NCBI RefSeq assembly: GCF_900155545.1
Contig: NZ_LT732526.1
Coordinates: 2,742,899 to 2,806,898 of the forward strand
DNA length: 64,000 nt
Source: Clostridium sp. Marseille-P2415
GTDB lineage: Bacteria > Bacillota > Clostridia > Lachnospirales > Lachnospiraceae
Direction: 5' to 3'
Each line of letters begins with the position of its first letter. The first letter of the stretch is position 1. Below, piece after piece: positions 19,030 to 26,695 of this stretch. The notes below the pieces were generated by a model that made no database searches, was not told the DNA's origin, and worked only from the letters and a program-made list of their open reading frames with translations. A program made the translations under genes and the position numbers.

Positions 19030-19971
19030 CTAGAAAAAATCCTTCTTGGAAAAAATCCACGCTACAATCAGTGTCAGGACCAGCGTCAGCCCCAAAACAA
19101 TGGCAAACCCATAAGGACTGTCCGCAAAAGGCATCCCACTGGAATTTACATTCATTCCGTAGAAGCTGGCCACCATGGTAGGTATGGACATAACAATGGT
19201 AATGGTCGCCAGAAACTTCATTACAATGTTCAAGTTGTTGGAAATAACAGAAGCAAATGCATCCATGGTCCCGCTTAAAATGCCGCTGTAAATATTAGCC
19301 ATCTCGATGGCCTGCTTGTTCTCGACAATGACGTCTTCCAAAAGCTCCGTATCCTCCGGATACTTCTTGATCTTTTCATTCCGCATGAGCTTTTCAAGCA
19401 CCATCTCATTGGAACGCAGGGAGGTCGTAAAGTACACGAGACTCTTCTCCAGCTCCAGAAGCTCGATAAGCTCCCGGTTCTTGGTGGATTTATGAAGCTT
19501 CTCCTCGACCACTCCGCTCTTTTTGTCGATGACCCTTAAATACTGCAGGTAAAGTGATGCATTCTTATACAGAATCTGCAAAATAAAACGGGTTTTCATG
19601 TAAGTATGGAAATCCCGGACCCTGCCATCCATAAAAGCATTGAGAACCGTTGTATCTTCCAGGCAGACCGTGATAATGGCCTCATCCGTGGTTATGATGC
19701 CCATGGGAATGGTCACATACCAGTCCTTGCCGCCCCGTTCCTCTATGGTGGGAACGTCTACCAGGATTAGCGTATAATGGTCCTCTGTCTGGATACGGGA
19801 ACGCTCTTCCTCATCAAGCGGAGCTCTTAGGTCATCCGGATCGATGTTATAGGTATTGGCGATTTCCAGAATCTCTGTAGCAGTGGGGTTTGTAAGCGCT
19901 ATCCAGGAACCCGGAGAAAGCTCATCCTTCTGGTGAATCAGGCCGTCTTCTGTCTTATAAATCTGAATCAT
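19030..19971 (-). CDS. CorA-family divalent metal transporter
   Basis: The 313-residue protein has a long soluble N-terminal domain, a charged coiled-coil helix, and two C-terminal membrane helices joined by YGMNVNSSGMP, containing the GMN pore signature of CorA Mg2+ channels. The second helix ends in a basic IFSKKDFF. CorA proteins form homopentamers that carry Mg2+ (or Co2+, Ni2+) across the membrane. The start at 19971 has a GGGGG Shine-Dalgarno; an ATG six codons upstream does not. The exact ion cannot be read from the sequence. Confidence 0.92.
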   Translation of the reverse strand: MIQIYKTEDGLIHQKDELSPGSWIALTNPTATEILEIANTYNIDPDDLRAPLDEEERSRIQTEDHYTLILVDVPTIEERGGKDWYVTIPMGIITTDEAIITVCLEDTTVLNAFMDGRVRDFHTYMKTRFILQILYKNASLYLQYLRVIDKKSGVVEEKLHKSTKNRELIELLELEKSLVYFTTSLRSNEMVLEKLMRNEKIKKYPEDTELLEDVIVENKQAIEMANIYSGILSGTMDAFASVISNNLNIVMKFLATITIVMSIPTMVASFYGMNVNSSGMPFADSPYGFAIVLGLTLVLTLIVAWIFSKKDFF

Positions 19972-20196
19972 AGCTTTTCCCCCTTCCACAGAAAATCTTT
20001 ATGCATACTTTGGCGGACTTTGACTTATACATTATAGATTCCCGGACCATTTTTGTCAAACGAAATGAAACCGCATTTCGTGAACTTAAACAAATTTTAC
20101 TAGTTTTAACAGTTTTTTAGCACATGATTGCAATTGTATTATTTCTTATTTTATGTTAAACTGATGTCCGGTGAGCCAGCAACTTACTTTTACACA

Positions 20197-20227
20197 AAAG
20201 GAGGCAGGGGTTAACCCCGCACATATG
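20197..20227 (+). promoter_or_regulatory. Shine-Dalgarno separated from ATG by a perfect hairpin
   Basis: AAAGGAGG (20197-20204) is 20 bases from the ATG at 20225, too far for normal initiation. Between them lies GGGGTTAACCCC (20207-20218), a perfect four-pair stem; if folded, the effective distance falls to eight bases. No other start codon stands at normal distance. Folding may thus set the translation rate. Confidence 0.5.
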
Positions 20228-23200
20228 AATACATACAACACACTTGGAATCGATATCGGTTCCACTACCGTTAAAATTGCTATTTTAAACGGCAATCATG
20301 ACATTTTGTCCGCTGATTATGAACGGCATTTTGCAAACATACAAGAGACACTGACCAATCTTTTAAAGAAGGCCTACGATAAACTGGGTCCTATGGATTT
20401 ACGCCCTGCCATTACAGGCTCCGGCGGACTGACCCTGTCTAAGCATTTAAAGGTCCCCTTTGTCCAGGAGGTCGTATCGGTAGCTACCTCTCTTAAGGAT
20501 TATGCCCCGCAGACCGACGTGGCAATCGAACTTGGCGGCGAAGATGCAAAAATTATTTACTTCACCGGCGGCATCGACCAGCGCATGAACGGGATCTGTG
20601 CCGGAGGAACCGGTTCATTTATCGATCAGATGGCAGCTCTATTACAGACCGATGCCACCGGTTTAAATGAATATGCTGCCAATTACAAGGCCATTTATCC
20701 GATCGCCGCCCGTTGCGGAGTATTCGCAAAGACAGATATCCAGCCATTGATCAATGAAGGGGCAACCAGGGAAGATCTTGCGGCCTCCATTTTCCAGGCA
20801 GTGGTAAATCAGACCATCAGCGGCCTGGCATGCGGAAAGCCGATCAGAGGCCATGTGGCCTTCTTAGGCGGCCCCCTTCACTTCCTCCCGGAACTCCGGA
20901 AAGCCTTTATCCGCACCCTGCATTTATCCGGGGATGAGATCATCGCCCCGGAGCATTCCCATCTGTTTGCGGCCATCGGTGCAGCCATGAATGCAGAAGA
21001 AACACAGGAAGGGAATACATCCCTGGAGGATATGATAAACCGCTTGTCCTCCGGCATCCGGATGGAATTCGAAGTAAAACGCATGGAACCCCTGTTCGCG
21101 GACCAGGCTGATTTCGATGCATTCATAAACCGACACAGCAGCCACTGCGTAAAAAAAGGCGATTTATCCTCCTACCATGGGAAATGCTTTTTAGGGATCG
21201 ATGCCGGCTCCACCACCACAAAGGTGGCACTCGTAGGCGAAGACGGCACCCTGTTATACAAATTTTACAGCAGCAACAACGGAAGCCCCCTTGCAACAGC
21301 GATCCGCGCCATGAGCGAAATTAAGGAACAGCTGCCGGCGGACAGCGAGATCGTATGGTCCTGTTCCACCGGATACGGAGAAGCCCTCTTAAAGTCGGCG
21401 TTTCTGCTTGATGAAGGAGAAGTGGAGACCATCTCCCACTACTACGCAGCCGCCTTTTTCGAACCGGATGTTGACTGCATCCTGGACATCGGCGGACAGG
21501 ATATGAAATGCATCCGCATCAAGAACGGAACCGTGGACAGCGTTCAGTTAAATGAAGCCTGTTCCTCCGGCTGCGGTTCTTTCATCGAAACCTTTGCCAA
21601 TTCCTTAAACTATAAGGTGGAGGATTTTGCAGAAGAAGCTTTATTTGCAAAGAACCCGACCGACCTAGGGACCAGATGTACGGTATTCATGAATTCCAAC
21701 GTCAAGCAGGCCCAGAAGGAAGGAGCCGAGGTATCCGATATTTCCGCAGGACTTGCTTATTCTGTCATTAAGAATGCTCTGTTTAAGGTGATCAAAATCA
21801 CAAACGCTTCCGATTTAGGCCATCATGTGGTGGTACAGGGCGGTACGTTCTATAACAACGCTGTTTTAAGAAGCTTTGAAAAGATTTCGGGCTGTGAAGC
21901 GGTCCGTCCGGATATTGCAGGCATCATGGGAGCCTTCGGCGCCGCTCTGATCGCAAGAGAACGCTATGAAGAGTCCAGAACAACCACCATGTTAAGCTTA
22001 AACAAGATCTTAAGCCTGCATTACGAAACTTCCATGACCCGGTGCAAGGGCTGTACCAACAACTGTGTACTGACCGTCAACCGCTTTGACGGAGGCCGTC
22101 AGTTCATCACAGGAAACCGCTGTGAACGCGGTCTTGGCAAGGAAAAAGCAAAACGGGAAATACCAAACCTTTTTGATTATAAAAACCGCCGCATGTTCGA
22201 TTACGAGCCGCTGAGCCCGGATCTTGCGGAGCGGGGGACCATCGGCATTCCGCGGGTTTTGAACATGTATGAAAACTACCCCTTCTGGGCCGTTTTCTTT
22301 AAAGAATTAAAATTCCGCACCGTGCTGTCCCCTCAGTCCACCAGAAAGATATATGAACTTGGCATTGAATCCATACCAAGTGAATCGGAGTGCTACCCGG
22401 CGAAAATCGCCCACGGCCATATTGAATGGCTGATTAAGCAGGGAATCAAGACCATTTTTTATCCCTGTATTCCCTATGAGCGGAATGAGACCCCGGATGC
22501 AGGAAACCATTTCAACTGCCCCATTGTCACCTCCTACGCAGAGAACATCAAGAACAACGTAGAAGGACTTAAGACGGAGAATATCCGCTTCTTAAACCCG
22601 TTCATGGCTTTTACCAATGAAGAAATACTGACCAGACGCTTAGTGGAGGTATTTACAAAAGAATTCCATATTCCGGCGTCCGAAGTTGCTGCTGCTGCCG
22701 GGAAGGGCTTTAAAGAGCTTATGGCTTCCCGGGCCGATATGGAGAAAAAGGGCGAGGAAACCTTAAAATGGCTGAAGGATAACGACCGCCGGGGAATTGT
22801 ACTGGCAGGCCGCCCCTATCATGTGGACCCGGAAATCAACCACGGCATCCCGGAACTTATCACCTCCTATGGATTCGCTGTGCTTACAGAGGATTCCGTT
22901 TCCCATCTGGCTGAGATTGAACGTCCTCTTGTGGTTACCGACCAGTGGATGTACCACACCAGGCTTTACCGGGCCGCCAGTCTCGTAAAAAAGGAGAACC
23001 GTCTGGACTTAATCCAGCTCAACTCCTTTGGCTGCGGTCTGGATGCTGTTACCACGGACCAGGTTAATGAAATCTTAACCGGCTCCGGCAAGATTTATAC
23101 CGTCTTAAAGATTGATGAGGTCAATAACTTAGGAGCCGCCAGAATCCGGATCCGCTCCTTAATTGCGGCACTGCGGGTACGCGATAAGCGCCATTACGAG

Positions 23201-24484
23201 CAGAAGGTGGTCTCCAGCGCTTACCACAGGGTTATGTTTACCAAAGAGATGAAAAAAGATTACACGATTCTCTGTCCGCAGATGTCACCCATTCATTTTG
23301 ATTTAATTGAACCTGCGATCCGTTCCTTCGGCTACCGGGTGGAAGTCCTTCAAAACGATAACCGCTCCGCCATTGATACCGGATTAAAATATGTAAATAA
23401 CGACGCCTGTTATCCGTCTCTCATCGTGGTCGGCCAGATCATGGATGCCCTTTTGTCCGGTAAATACGATCTGGACCGCACTGCGGTATTCATGAGCCAG
23501 ACCGGAGGCGGCTGCCGTGCTTCCAATTACATCGGATTCATCAGGCGGGCTCTGGAGCGGTCCGGCATGGGCCAGGTCCCGGTCATCTCCGTCAATGCAA
23601 ACAACATGGAGACAAATCCCGGCTTTACCATCACTCTGCCCCTGTTAACAAAAGCCATGCAGGCAGTGGTATACGGCGACGTCTTTATGCGGGTTTTATA
23701 TGCGTCCCGCCCCTATGAGAAGATACCGGGCTCCGCCAACTCTCTGCATGAGAAATGGAAAATGCGCTGCATCGAATCCTTGTCCAGGAAATCACCGGAC
23801 ATGATAACTTTTTCCCGTAACTTAAAGGGAATCATAAAGGATTTTGACAATCTGCCGAGAAACCCAGTCAAAAAGCCCAGGGTAGGTATTGTAGGAGAGA
23901 TTCTGGTTAAATTTTCTCCTCTTGCCAACAACCATATCGTGGAGCTGCTGGAAGCAGAAGGCGCGGAAGCAGTTATGCCTGATTTAATGGATTTCCTGCT
24001 CTACTGCTTCTACAACAATAATTTTAAAGCCAGGAATCTGGGCGGTAAGAAAACAACTGCTGCCCTGTCCAATATTGGAATTTCACTGTTGGAATATTTC
24101 CGGAAAACGGCAAAGAAAGAACTCTTAAAGAGTAAGAACTTCACGGCCCCATCCCATATCGGAAATCTGGCGGAGATGGCAAAAGACTTTGTATCCATCG
24201 GAAATCAGACCGGGGAAGGATGGTTTTTAACCGGTGAGATGCTGGAACTGATCCACAGCGGCACCAATAATATTGTCTGTACCCAGCCCTTTGGCTGCCT
24301 CCCCAACCACATTGTTGGAAAAGGCGTCATCAAGGAGCTGCGCAAAGCCTATCCGGACTCCAATATCATTGCCGTGGACTACGATCCCGGCGCAAGTGAA
24401 GTAAACCAGTTAAACCGCATTAAGCTGATGCTTTCAACCGCGCAGAAAAATCTGAGGAAGGAAGAAGAAATATCTGCATTCTGA
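20225..24484 (+). CDS. Giant acyl-CoA dehydratase activase-related protein (BadF/BcrA ATPase fusion)
   Basis: This protein of about 1419 residues holds two ASKHA ATPase domains in a row, one opening [15 protein letters not shown] and a second [16 protein letters not shown] about 320 residues later, then a cysteine-bearing segment (RCKGCTNNC near residue 620) and a long DUF2229-type C-terminal part with repeated conserved cysteines. The activator family uses a [4Fe-4S] cluster and ATP to send an electron to 2-hydroxyacyl-CoA dehydratases. The C-terminal half resembles the dehydratase partner subunits. No dehydratase genes are near, so its client is unknown. A GTG 54 bases upstream could also start the frame but has no Shine-Dalgarno. 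It stands alone and ends at a good terminator. Confidence 0.88.
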   Translation: MNTYNTLGIDIGSTTVKIAILNGNHDILSADYERHFANIQETLTNLLKKAYDKLGPMDLRPAITGSGGLTLSKHLKVPFVQEVVSVATSLKDYAPQTDVAIELGGEDAKIIYFTGGIDQRMNGICAGGTGSFIDQMAALLQTDATGLNEYAANYKAIYPIAARCGVFAKTDIQPLINEGATREDLAASIFQAVVNQTISGLACGKPIRGHVAFLGGPLHFLPELRKAFIRTLHLSGDEIIAPEHSHLFAAIGAAMNAEETQEGNTSLEDMINRLSSGIRMEFEVKRMEPLFADQADFDAFINRHSSHCVKKGDLSSYHGKCFLGIDAGSTTTKVALVGEDGTLLYKFYSSNNGSPLATAIRAMSEIKEQLPADSEIVWSCSTGYGEALLKSAFLLDEGEVETISHYYAAAFFEPDVDCILDIGGQDMKCIRIKNGTVDSVQLNEACSSGCGSFIETFANSLNYKVEDFAEEALFAKNPTDLGTRCTVFMNSNVKQAQKEGAEVSDISAGLAYSVIKNALFKVIKITNASDLGHHVVVQGGTFYNNAVLRSFEKISGCEAVRPDIAGIMGAFGAALIARERYEESRTTTMLSLNKILSLHYETSMTRCKGCTNNCVLTVNRFDGGRQFITGNRCERGLGKEKAKREIPNLFDYKNRRMFDYEPLSPDLAERGTIGIPRVLNMYENYPFWAVFFKELKFRTVLSPQSTRKIYELGIESIPSESECYPAKIAHGHIEWLIKQGIKTIFYPCIPYERNETPDAGNHFNCPIVTSYAENIKNNVEGLKTENIRFLNPFMAFTNEEILTRRLVEVFTKEFHIPASEVAAAAGKGFKELMASRADMEKKGEETLKWLKDNDRRGIVLAGRPYHVDPEINHGIPELITSYGFAVLTEDSVSHLAEIERPLVVTDQWMYHTRLYRAASLVKKENRLDLIQLNSFGCGLDAVTTDQVNEILTGSGKIYTVLKIDEVNNLGAARIRIRSLIAALRVRDKRHYEQKVVSSAYHRVMFTKEMKKDYTILCPQMSPIHFDLIEPAIRSFGYRVEVLQNDNRSAIDTGLKYVNNDACYPSLIVVGQIMDALLSGKYDLDRTAVFMSQTGGGCRASNYIGFIRRALERSGMGQVPVISVNANNMETNPGFTITLPLLTKAMQAVVYGDVFMRVLYASRPYEKIPGSANSLHEKWKMRCIESLSRKSPDMITFSRNLKGIIKDFDNLPRNPVKKPRVGIVGEILVKFSPLANNHIVELLEAEGAEAVMPDLMDFLLYCFYNNNFKARNLGGKKTTAALSNIGISLLEYFRKTAKKELLKSKNFTAPSHIGNLAEMAKDFVSIGNQTGEGWFLTGEMLELIHSGTNNIVCTQPFGCLPNHIVGKGVIKELRKAYPDSNIIAVDYDPGASEVNQLNRIKLMLSTAQKNLRKEEEISAF

Positions 24485-24573
24485 CAGGTATCAGATCCCT
24501 GACCTGTCTATCGGAGCGGCATCCGTGAGTTTACAAGCCAAGAACACCCGTTTTATGAAGTTGTAAATGAAAG

Positions 24574-24607
24574 TAGACAAGGAAGAGAACCGCCTTGTCT
24601 ATTTTTT
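24574..24607 (+). terminator. Intrinsic terminator of the activase gene
   Basis: TAGACAAGG (24574-24582) pairs with CCTTGTCTA (24593-24601), followed by TTTTTT. It lies about 90 bases after the stop codon. Confidence 0.88.
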
Positions 24608-25024
24608 GTATTATAATTATTTTAAAAGGATGTGATATTTATGACAATTCCTAATGGAATGATTCACAAATATCCAGATAATGGCGAAAATTGATTAAAA
24701 TCTAAAAGGCATCTCGCGAATTCGAGATAATAAATACTCAATTACATTTCTATGTAAATTGATGAGTGTTTCCTTAAGGTGTTTTTAGATGTATACATTA
24801 ACTTGACAACTTCATTTTACAAGTGGTCTTGACTGTATGGGATACAGAAAGAGCCGAACCCCCTATAATAAAAGGCCCGGCTCTGATTCTTAATTACTGA
24901 ACGATAGAAACAACTATTCTTAGGACGCTCTGTAAGCCCAGGAAAACTTGCTTAAAATTTGTATTACCCGCTTTAGTACCAAAAATTGTGGTCGGCTTTT
25001 TTGTAAAATATATCCTCTAGTAAG
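24608..25024. other. AT-rich spacer with gene remnant and hairpins before the TAC operon
   Basis: Base composition drops here. A 17-codon frame with a good AAAAGGA Shine-Dalgarno (24641-24694, starting MTIPNGMIHKYP) looks like the cut-off beginning of a lost gene. ATCTCG...CGAGAT near 24711-24728 and a bulged stem around 24736-24768 are small palindromes. AGAGCCG (24850-24856) with CGGCTCT (24878-24884) forms a hairpin with TCTTTCTG after it on the minus strand and may end the TAC operon. I see no complete gene. Confidence 0.5.
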
Positions 25025-25489
25025 CTATTTTACAACTCCTGCTTCTTTACTTTCAGATTCTTCCTTCATTCTAATAAGTTCGAACACATTTATCATAGGG
25101 AAATTTATCGGTTCAACAAAGCCGGACAACGCTGTGGCAGCAGTTACATACGCTCTGCTAAGCTGCATAAGTGTACTAATACCATTTACTCTCAGCATGT
25201 TATTAAATTTTTTTTCATCTATTTCATCCTTATTTGCTTCAAAAATCCCCATCATATCTAAATTTATATCAAAAAGTTTTTCATTACTATCAGTAACTCC
25301 AGTCAATAAAATCATTAAATCAATACGTGCTTCCAGCTGTTTATTTGATTCTGATATGTTAGAAATATTGAAATCAACACCAATCTTAACATTTGTTGAA
25401 TCATATTCTATAATATTATCAATTTGCTCAAAATTAAAATTCACAACATGATTCCTTTTCATTTGAAATGGAGAAATAATATTTTTCAT
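25025..25489 (-). CDS. SecB-like chaperone of a toxin-antitoxin-chaperone (TAC) system
   Basis: The 154-residue protein resembles SecB: an N-terminal beta-rich part with alternating hydrophobic residues, and a final helical stretch whose pattern, ISTLMQLSRAYVTAATALSG then INFPMINVFEL, mirrors the SecB C-terminal region (YARECISD...FPPLNLAPVNF). Ordinary SecB is generally missing from Firmicutes, while solitary SecB relatives beside HigBA-type genes are known from TAC systems, best studied in Mycobacterium tuberculosis (Rv1955-Rv1957). There the chaperone protects an aggregation-prone antitoxin. Its ATG overlaps the antitoxin stop codon (ATGA), so translation is probably coupled. The SecB assignment rests on pattern and context, not on a search. 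Confidence 0.75.
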   Translation of the reverse strand: MKNIISPFQMKRNHVVNFNFEQIDNIIEYDSTNVKIGVDFNISNISESNKQLEARIDLMILLTGVTDSNEKLFDINLDMMGIFEANKDEIDEKKFNNMLRVNGISTLMQLSRAYVTAATALSGFVEPINFPMINVFELIRMKEESESKEAGVVK

Positions 25490-25860
25490 GATGCTAACCC
25501 CATATCATAACAATATTCTTTGTTCTGAGTTAATTTCTGATTGCCTTCATAGCAGTAATTATATTTTCTGGCCATACTATTTAATTCAATTTTAAAATTC
25601 CAAGATAATTTCTGAGCTATTTCAAATAGCATCTTAACAGTAGGATTATAGTCACCACTTTCCAATTTTGAAACCATTGCTTGCGTCATATTTAATTTTT
25701 GAGCCAAATCTTTTTGAGTCATTTCATTTTCAGCTCTGTATTTTATAAATTCGCAAGCAATATCTACCAACAAATTATTAATTTCCATTTCTTTCTTAAA
25801 TTCATCTGTCTCTTTTTCAAAAAACGAATTTGCATTCAAAAGCATTTTTTGATTTTCCAT
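25486..25860 (-). CDS. HigA-like HTH antitoxin with C-terminal extension
   Basis: The 124-residue protein has an Xre/HigA helix-turn-helix at residues 47-90 (MTQKDLAQKLNMTQAMVSKL, then SGDYNPTVKML). After it comes a 30-residue tail with YNYCY and YCYDMG, rich in aromatic residues and unlike the usual short end of HigA. In Mycobacterium TAC systems such a tail is the chaperone-addiction region that binds the SecB-like partner, and the same role is likely here. The start is at 25860, nine bases after AAGGAGGAG; the ATG at 25881 overlaps that site. The toxin gene precedes it by 21 bases. The helix-turn-helix probably represses the operon at its palindrome. Confidence 0.85.
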   Translation of the reverse strand: MENQKMLLNANSFFEKETDEFKKEMEINNLLVDIACEFIKYRAENEMTQKDLAQKLNMTQAMVSKLESGDYNPTVKMLFEIAQKLSWNFKIELNSMARKYNYCYEGNQKLTQNKEYCYDMGLAS

Positions 25861-25881
25861 TGTAATCAACTCCTCCTTCAT

Positions 25882-26292
25882 CTAAATACCAAATAACTCT
25901 TTTCTCCTTACTTTAGCTAACCTTATTTCAGATTCATAGTCTTTTGTCCTTTTCTCTTCAAAGCAATTGTATAAAACAGCAATCTCCTTTTTATCAGATT
26001 CATAAAAGCTAAACAAAATGCGAATGTTTTTTTGACCATGGAGAATAATAGAATATATACCATCTGTATTTACAAGTTGTTCGAATAATTTGGGTTGCAT
26101 TATACAACTTTTCTTCAATTGTTCTAAAAATCTTAGACTTTTATGGTATTTAGTTTTAAATTCCTTTATGTATCCACTATTTTCAATTAAATCCCTCAAT
26201 TCTTTATTAAAAGTTGGATAAGTGAATACATAGACTGTTGCATATTCTTCCGGATAAAGAATCTTGTGTAAATTAACTATCTTTTCGTCCAT
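25882..26292 (-). CDS. HigB/RelE-superfamily toxin (Gp49-like)
   Basis: The 136-residue protein fits the phage-derived Gp49-like/HigB family. The core runs from about residue 45: LRFLEQLKKS, then DGIYSIILHGQKNIRILFSFY, then VLYNCFEEKRTKD and the basic ending AKVRRKELFGI. Relatives cut mRNA on the ribosome. The toxin comes first, before antitoxin and chaperone, the reverse of most toxin-antitoxin pairs but usual for HigBA and for the TAC order. The first 40 residues are longer than in many HigB proteins. AGGA lies 13 bases before the ATG, a weak ribosome site that would suit a toxin. Confidence 0.85.
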   Translation of the reverse strand: MDEKIVNLHKILYPEEYATVYVFTYPTFNKELRDLIENSGYIKEFKTKYHKSLRFLEQLKKSCIMQPKLFEQLVNTDGIYSIILHGQKNIRILFSFYESDKKEIAVLYNCFEEKRTKDYESEIRLAKVRRKELFGI

Positions 26293-26318
26293 AAGTAGTA
26301 TTTCCTACTGGTAATGAA

Positions 26319-26347
26319 AGTATACAACTTATAAGTTATATTTTCAA
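26319..26347 (-). promoter_or_regulatory. TAC operon promoter with palindromic operator in the spacer
   Basis: On the minus strand TTGAAA (26342-26347) and TATACT (26319-26324) are 17 bases apart. The perfect palindrome AACTTATAAGTT (26326-26337) fills the spacer, where a bound HigA-type antitoxin would block RNA polymerase. AGTA-ggaaa-TACT (26298-26310 region) before the toxin start could be a second site. Confidence 0.7.
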
Positions 26348-26405
26348 CCTTTTTCCTTATAATTTTTAATTTCTTGTAGTTATACACTAATATTAAAAAC
26401 CTTGA

Positions 26406-26435
26406 CATTACATAGTATCAGTATACTATGTAATG
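26406..26435. repeat. Perfect 30-base inverted repeat
   Basis: CATTACATAGTAT (26406-26418) and ATACTATGTAATG (26423-26435) are perfect 13-base arms around CAGT. TTGACA at 26402-26407 overlaps the left arm. It lies between the TAC promoter and the integrase remnant, suggesting an operator or a recombination-related site; as RNA it would be a strong hairpin without a U-run. Confidence 0.7.
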
Positions 26436-26516
26436 ATATGATACACAATTAGTATTTATTAAAATTTTCTAGTTATTTTCAACAATCTTATCCCGTATTT
26501 TAAAAATTATAAAATT

Positions 26517-26640
26517 TATTTCACCAGAGAAGAATTTGAAAGGTTTATAGAAACCGTAGTAAGTCCAGAAGCTTATGCTGTATTTCAGATGCTATACTGA
26601 ACAGGCCCTCACATTGGTGAGTTCCTTACCCTTACAAAGG
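26517..26640 (+). pseudogene. Fragment of a tyrosine recombinase (integrase)
   Basis: Read on the plus strand from 26517 the frame gives YFTREEFERFIETV, then AVFQMLY, a TGA stop, then TGPHIGEFLTLT. This matches the start of the catalytic domain of phage and transposon integrases (WTxEEFxxFI ... LLYYTGMRIGELLALT). The arginine of the RIGE motif reads histidine here, the stop sits where a Tyr or Trp is usual, and nothing follows the L-T-L-T motif. It is a short, dead remnant and marks a past integration event next to the TAC operon. Confidence 0.7.
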
Positions 26641-26642
26641 AA

Positions 26643-26671
26643 GGCTGTGGCATCATGCCACAGCCATTTTT
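26643..26671 (+). terminator. Strong hairpin terminator next to the GH31 gene end
   Basis: GGCTGTGGCA (26643-26652) pairs perfectly with TGCCACAGCC (26656-26665) around TCA, followed by ATTTTT on the plus strand. It lies 30 bases past the GH31 stop codon, so it probably also ends the minus-strand transcript although the U-run there is weaker. Confidence 0.8.
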
Positions 26672-26695
26672 CTGCAATACCTTTTCTATTTATTT

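Noticed and set aside
24734-24768. Bulged stem near 24.75 kb as a terminator
   Set aside because: The pairing has bulges and there is no T-run, so it is too weak to call.
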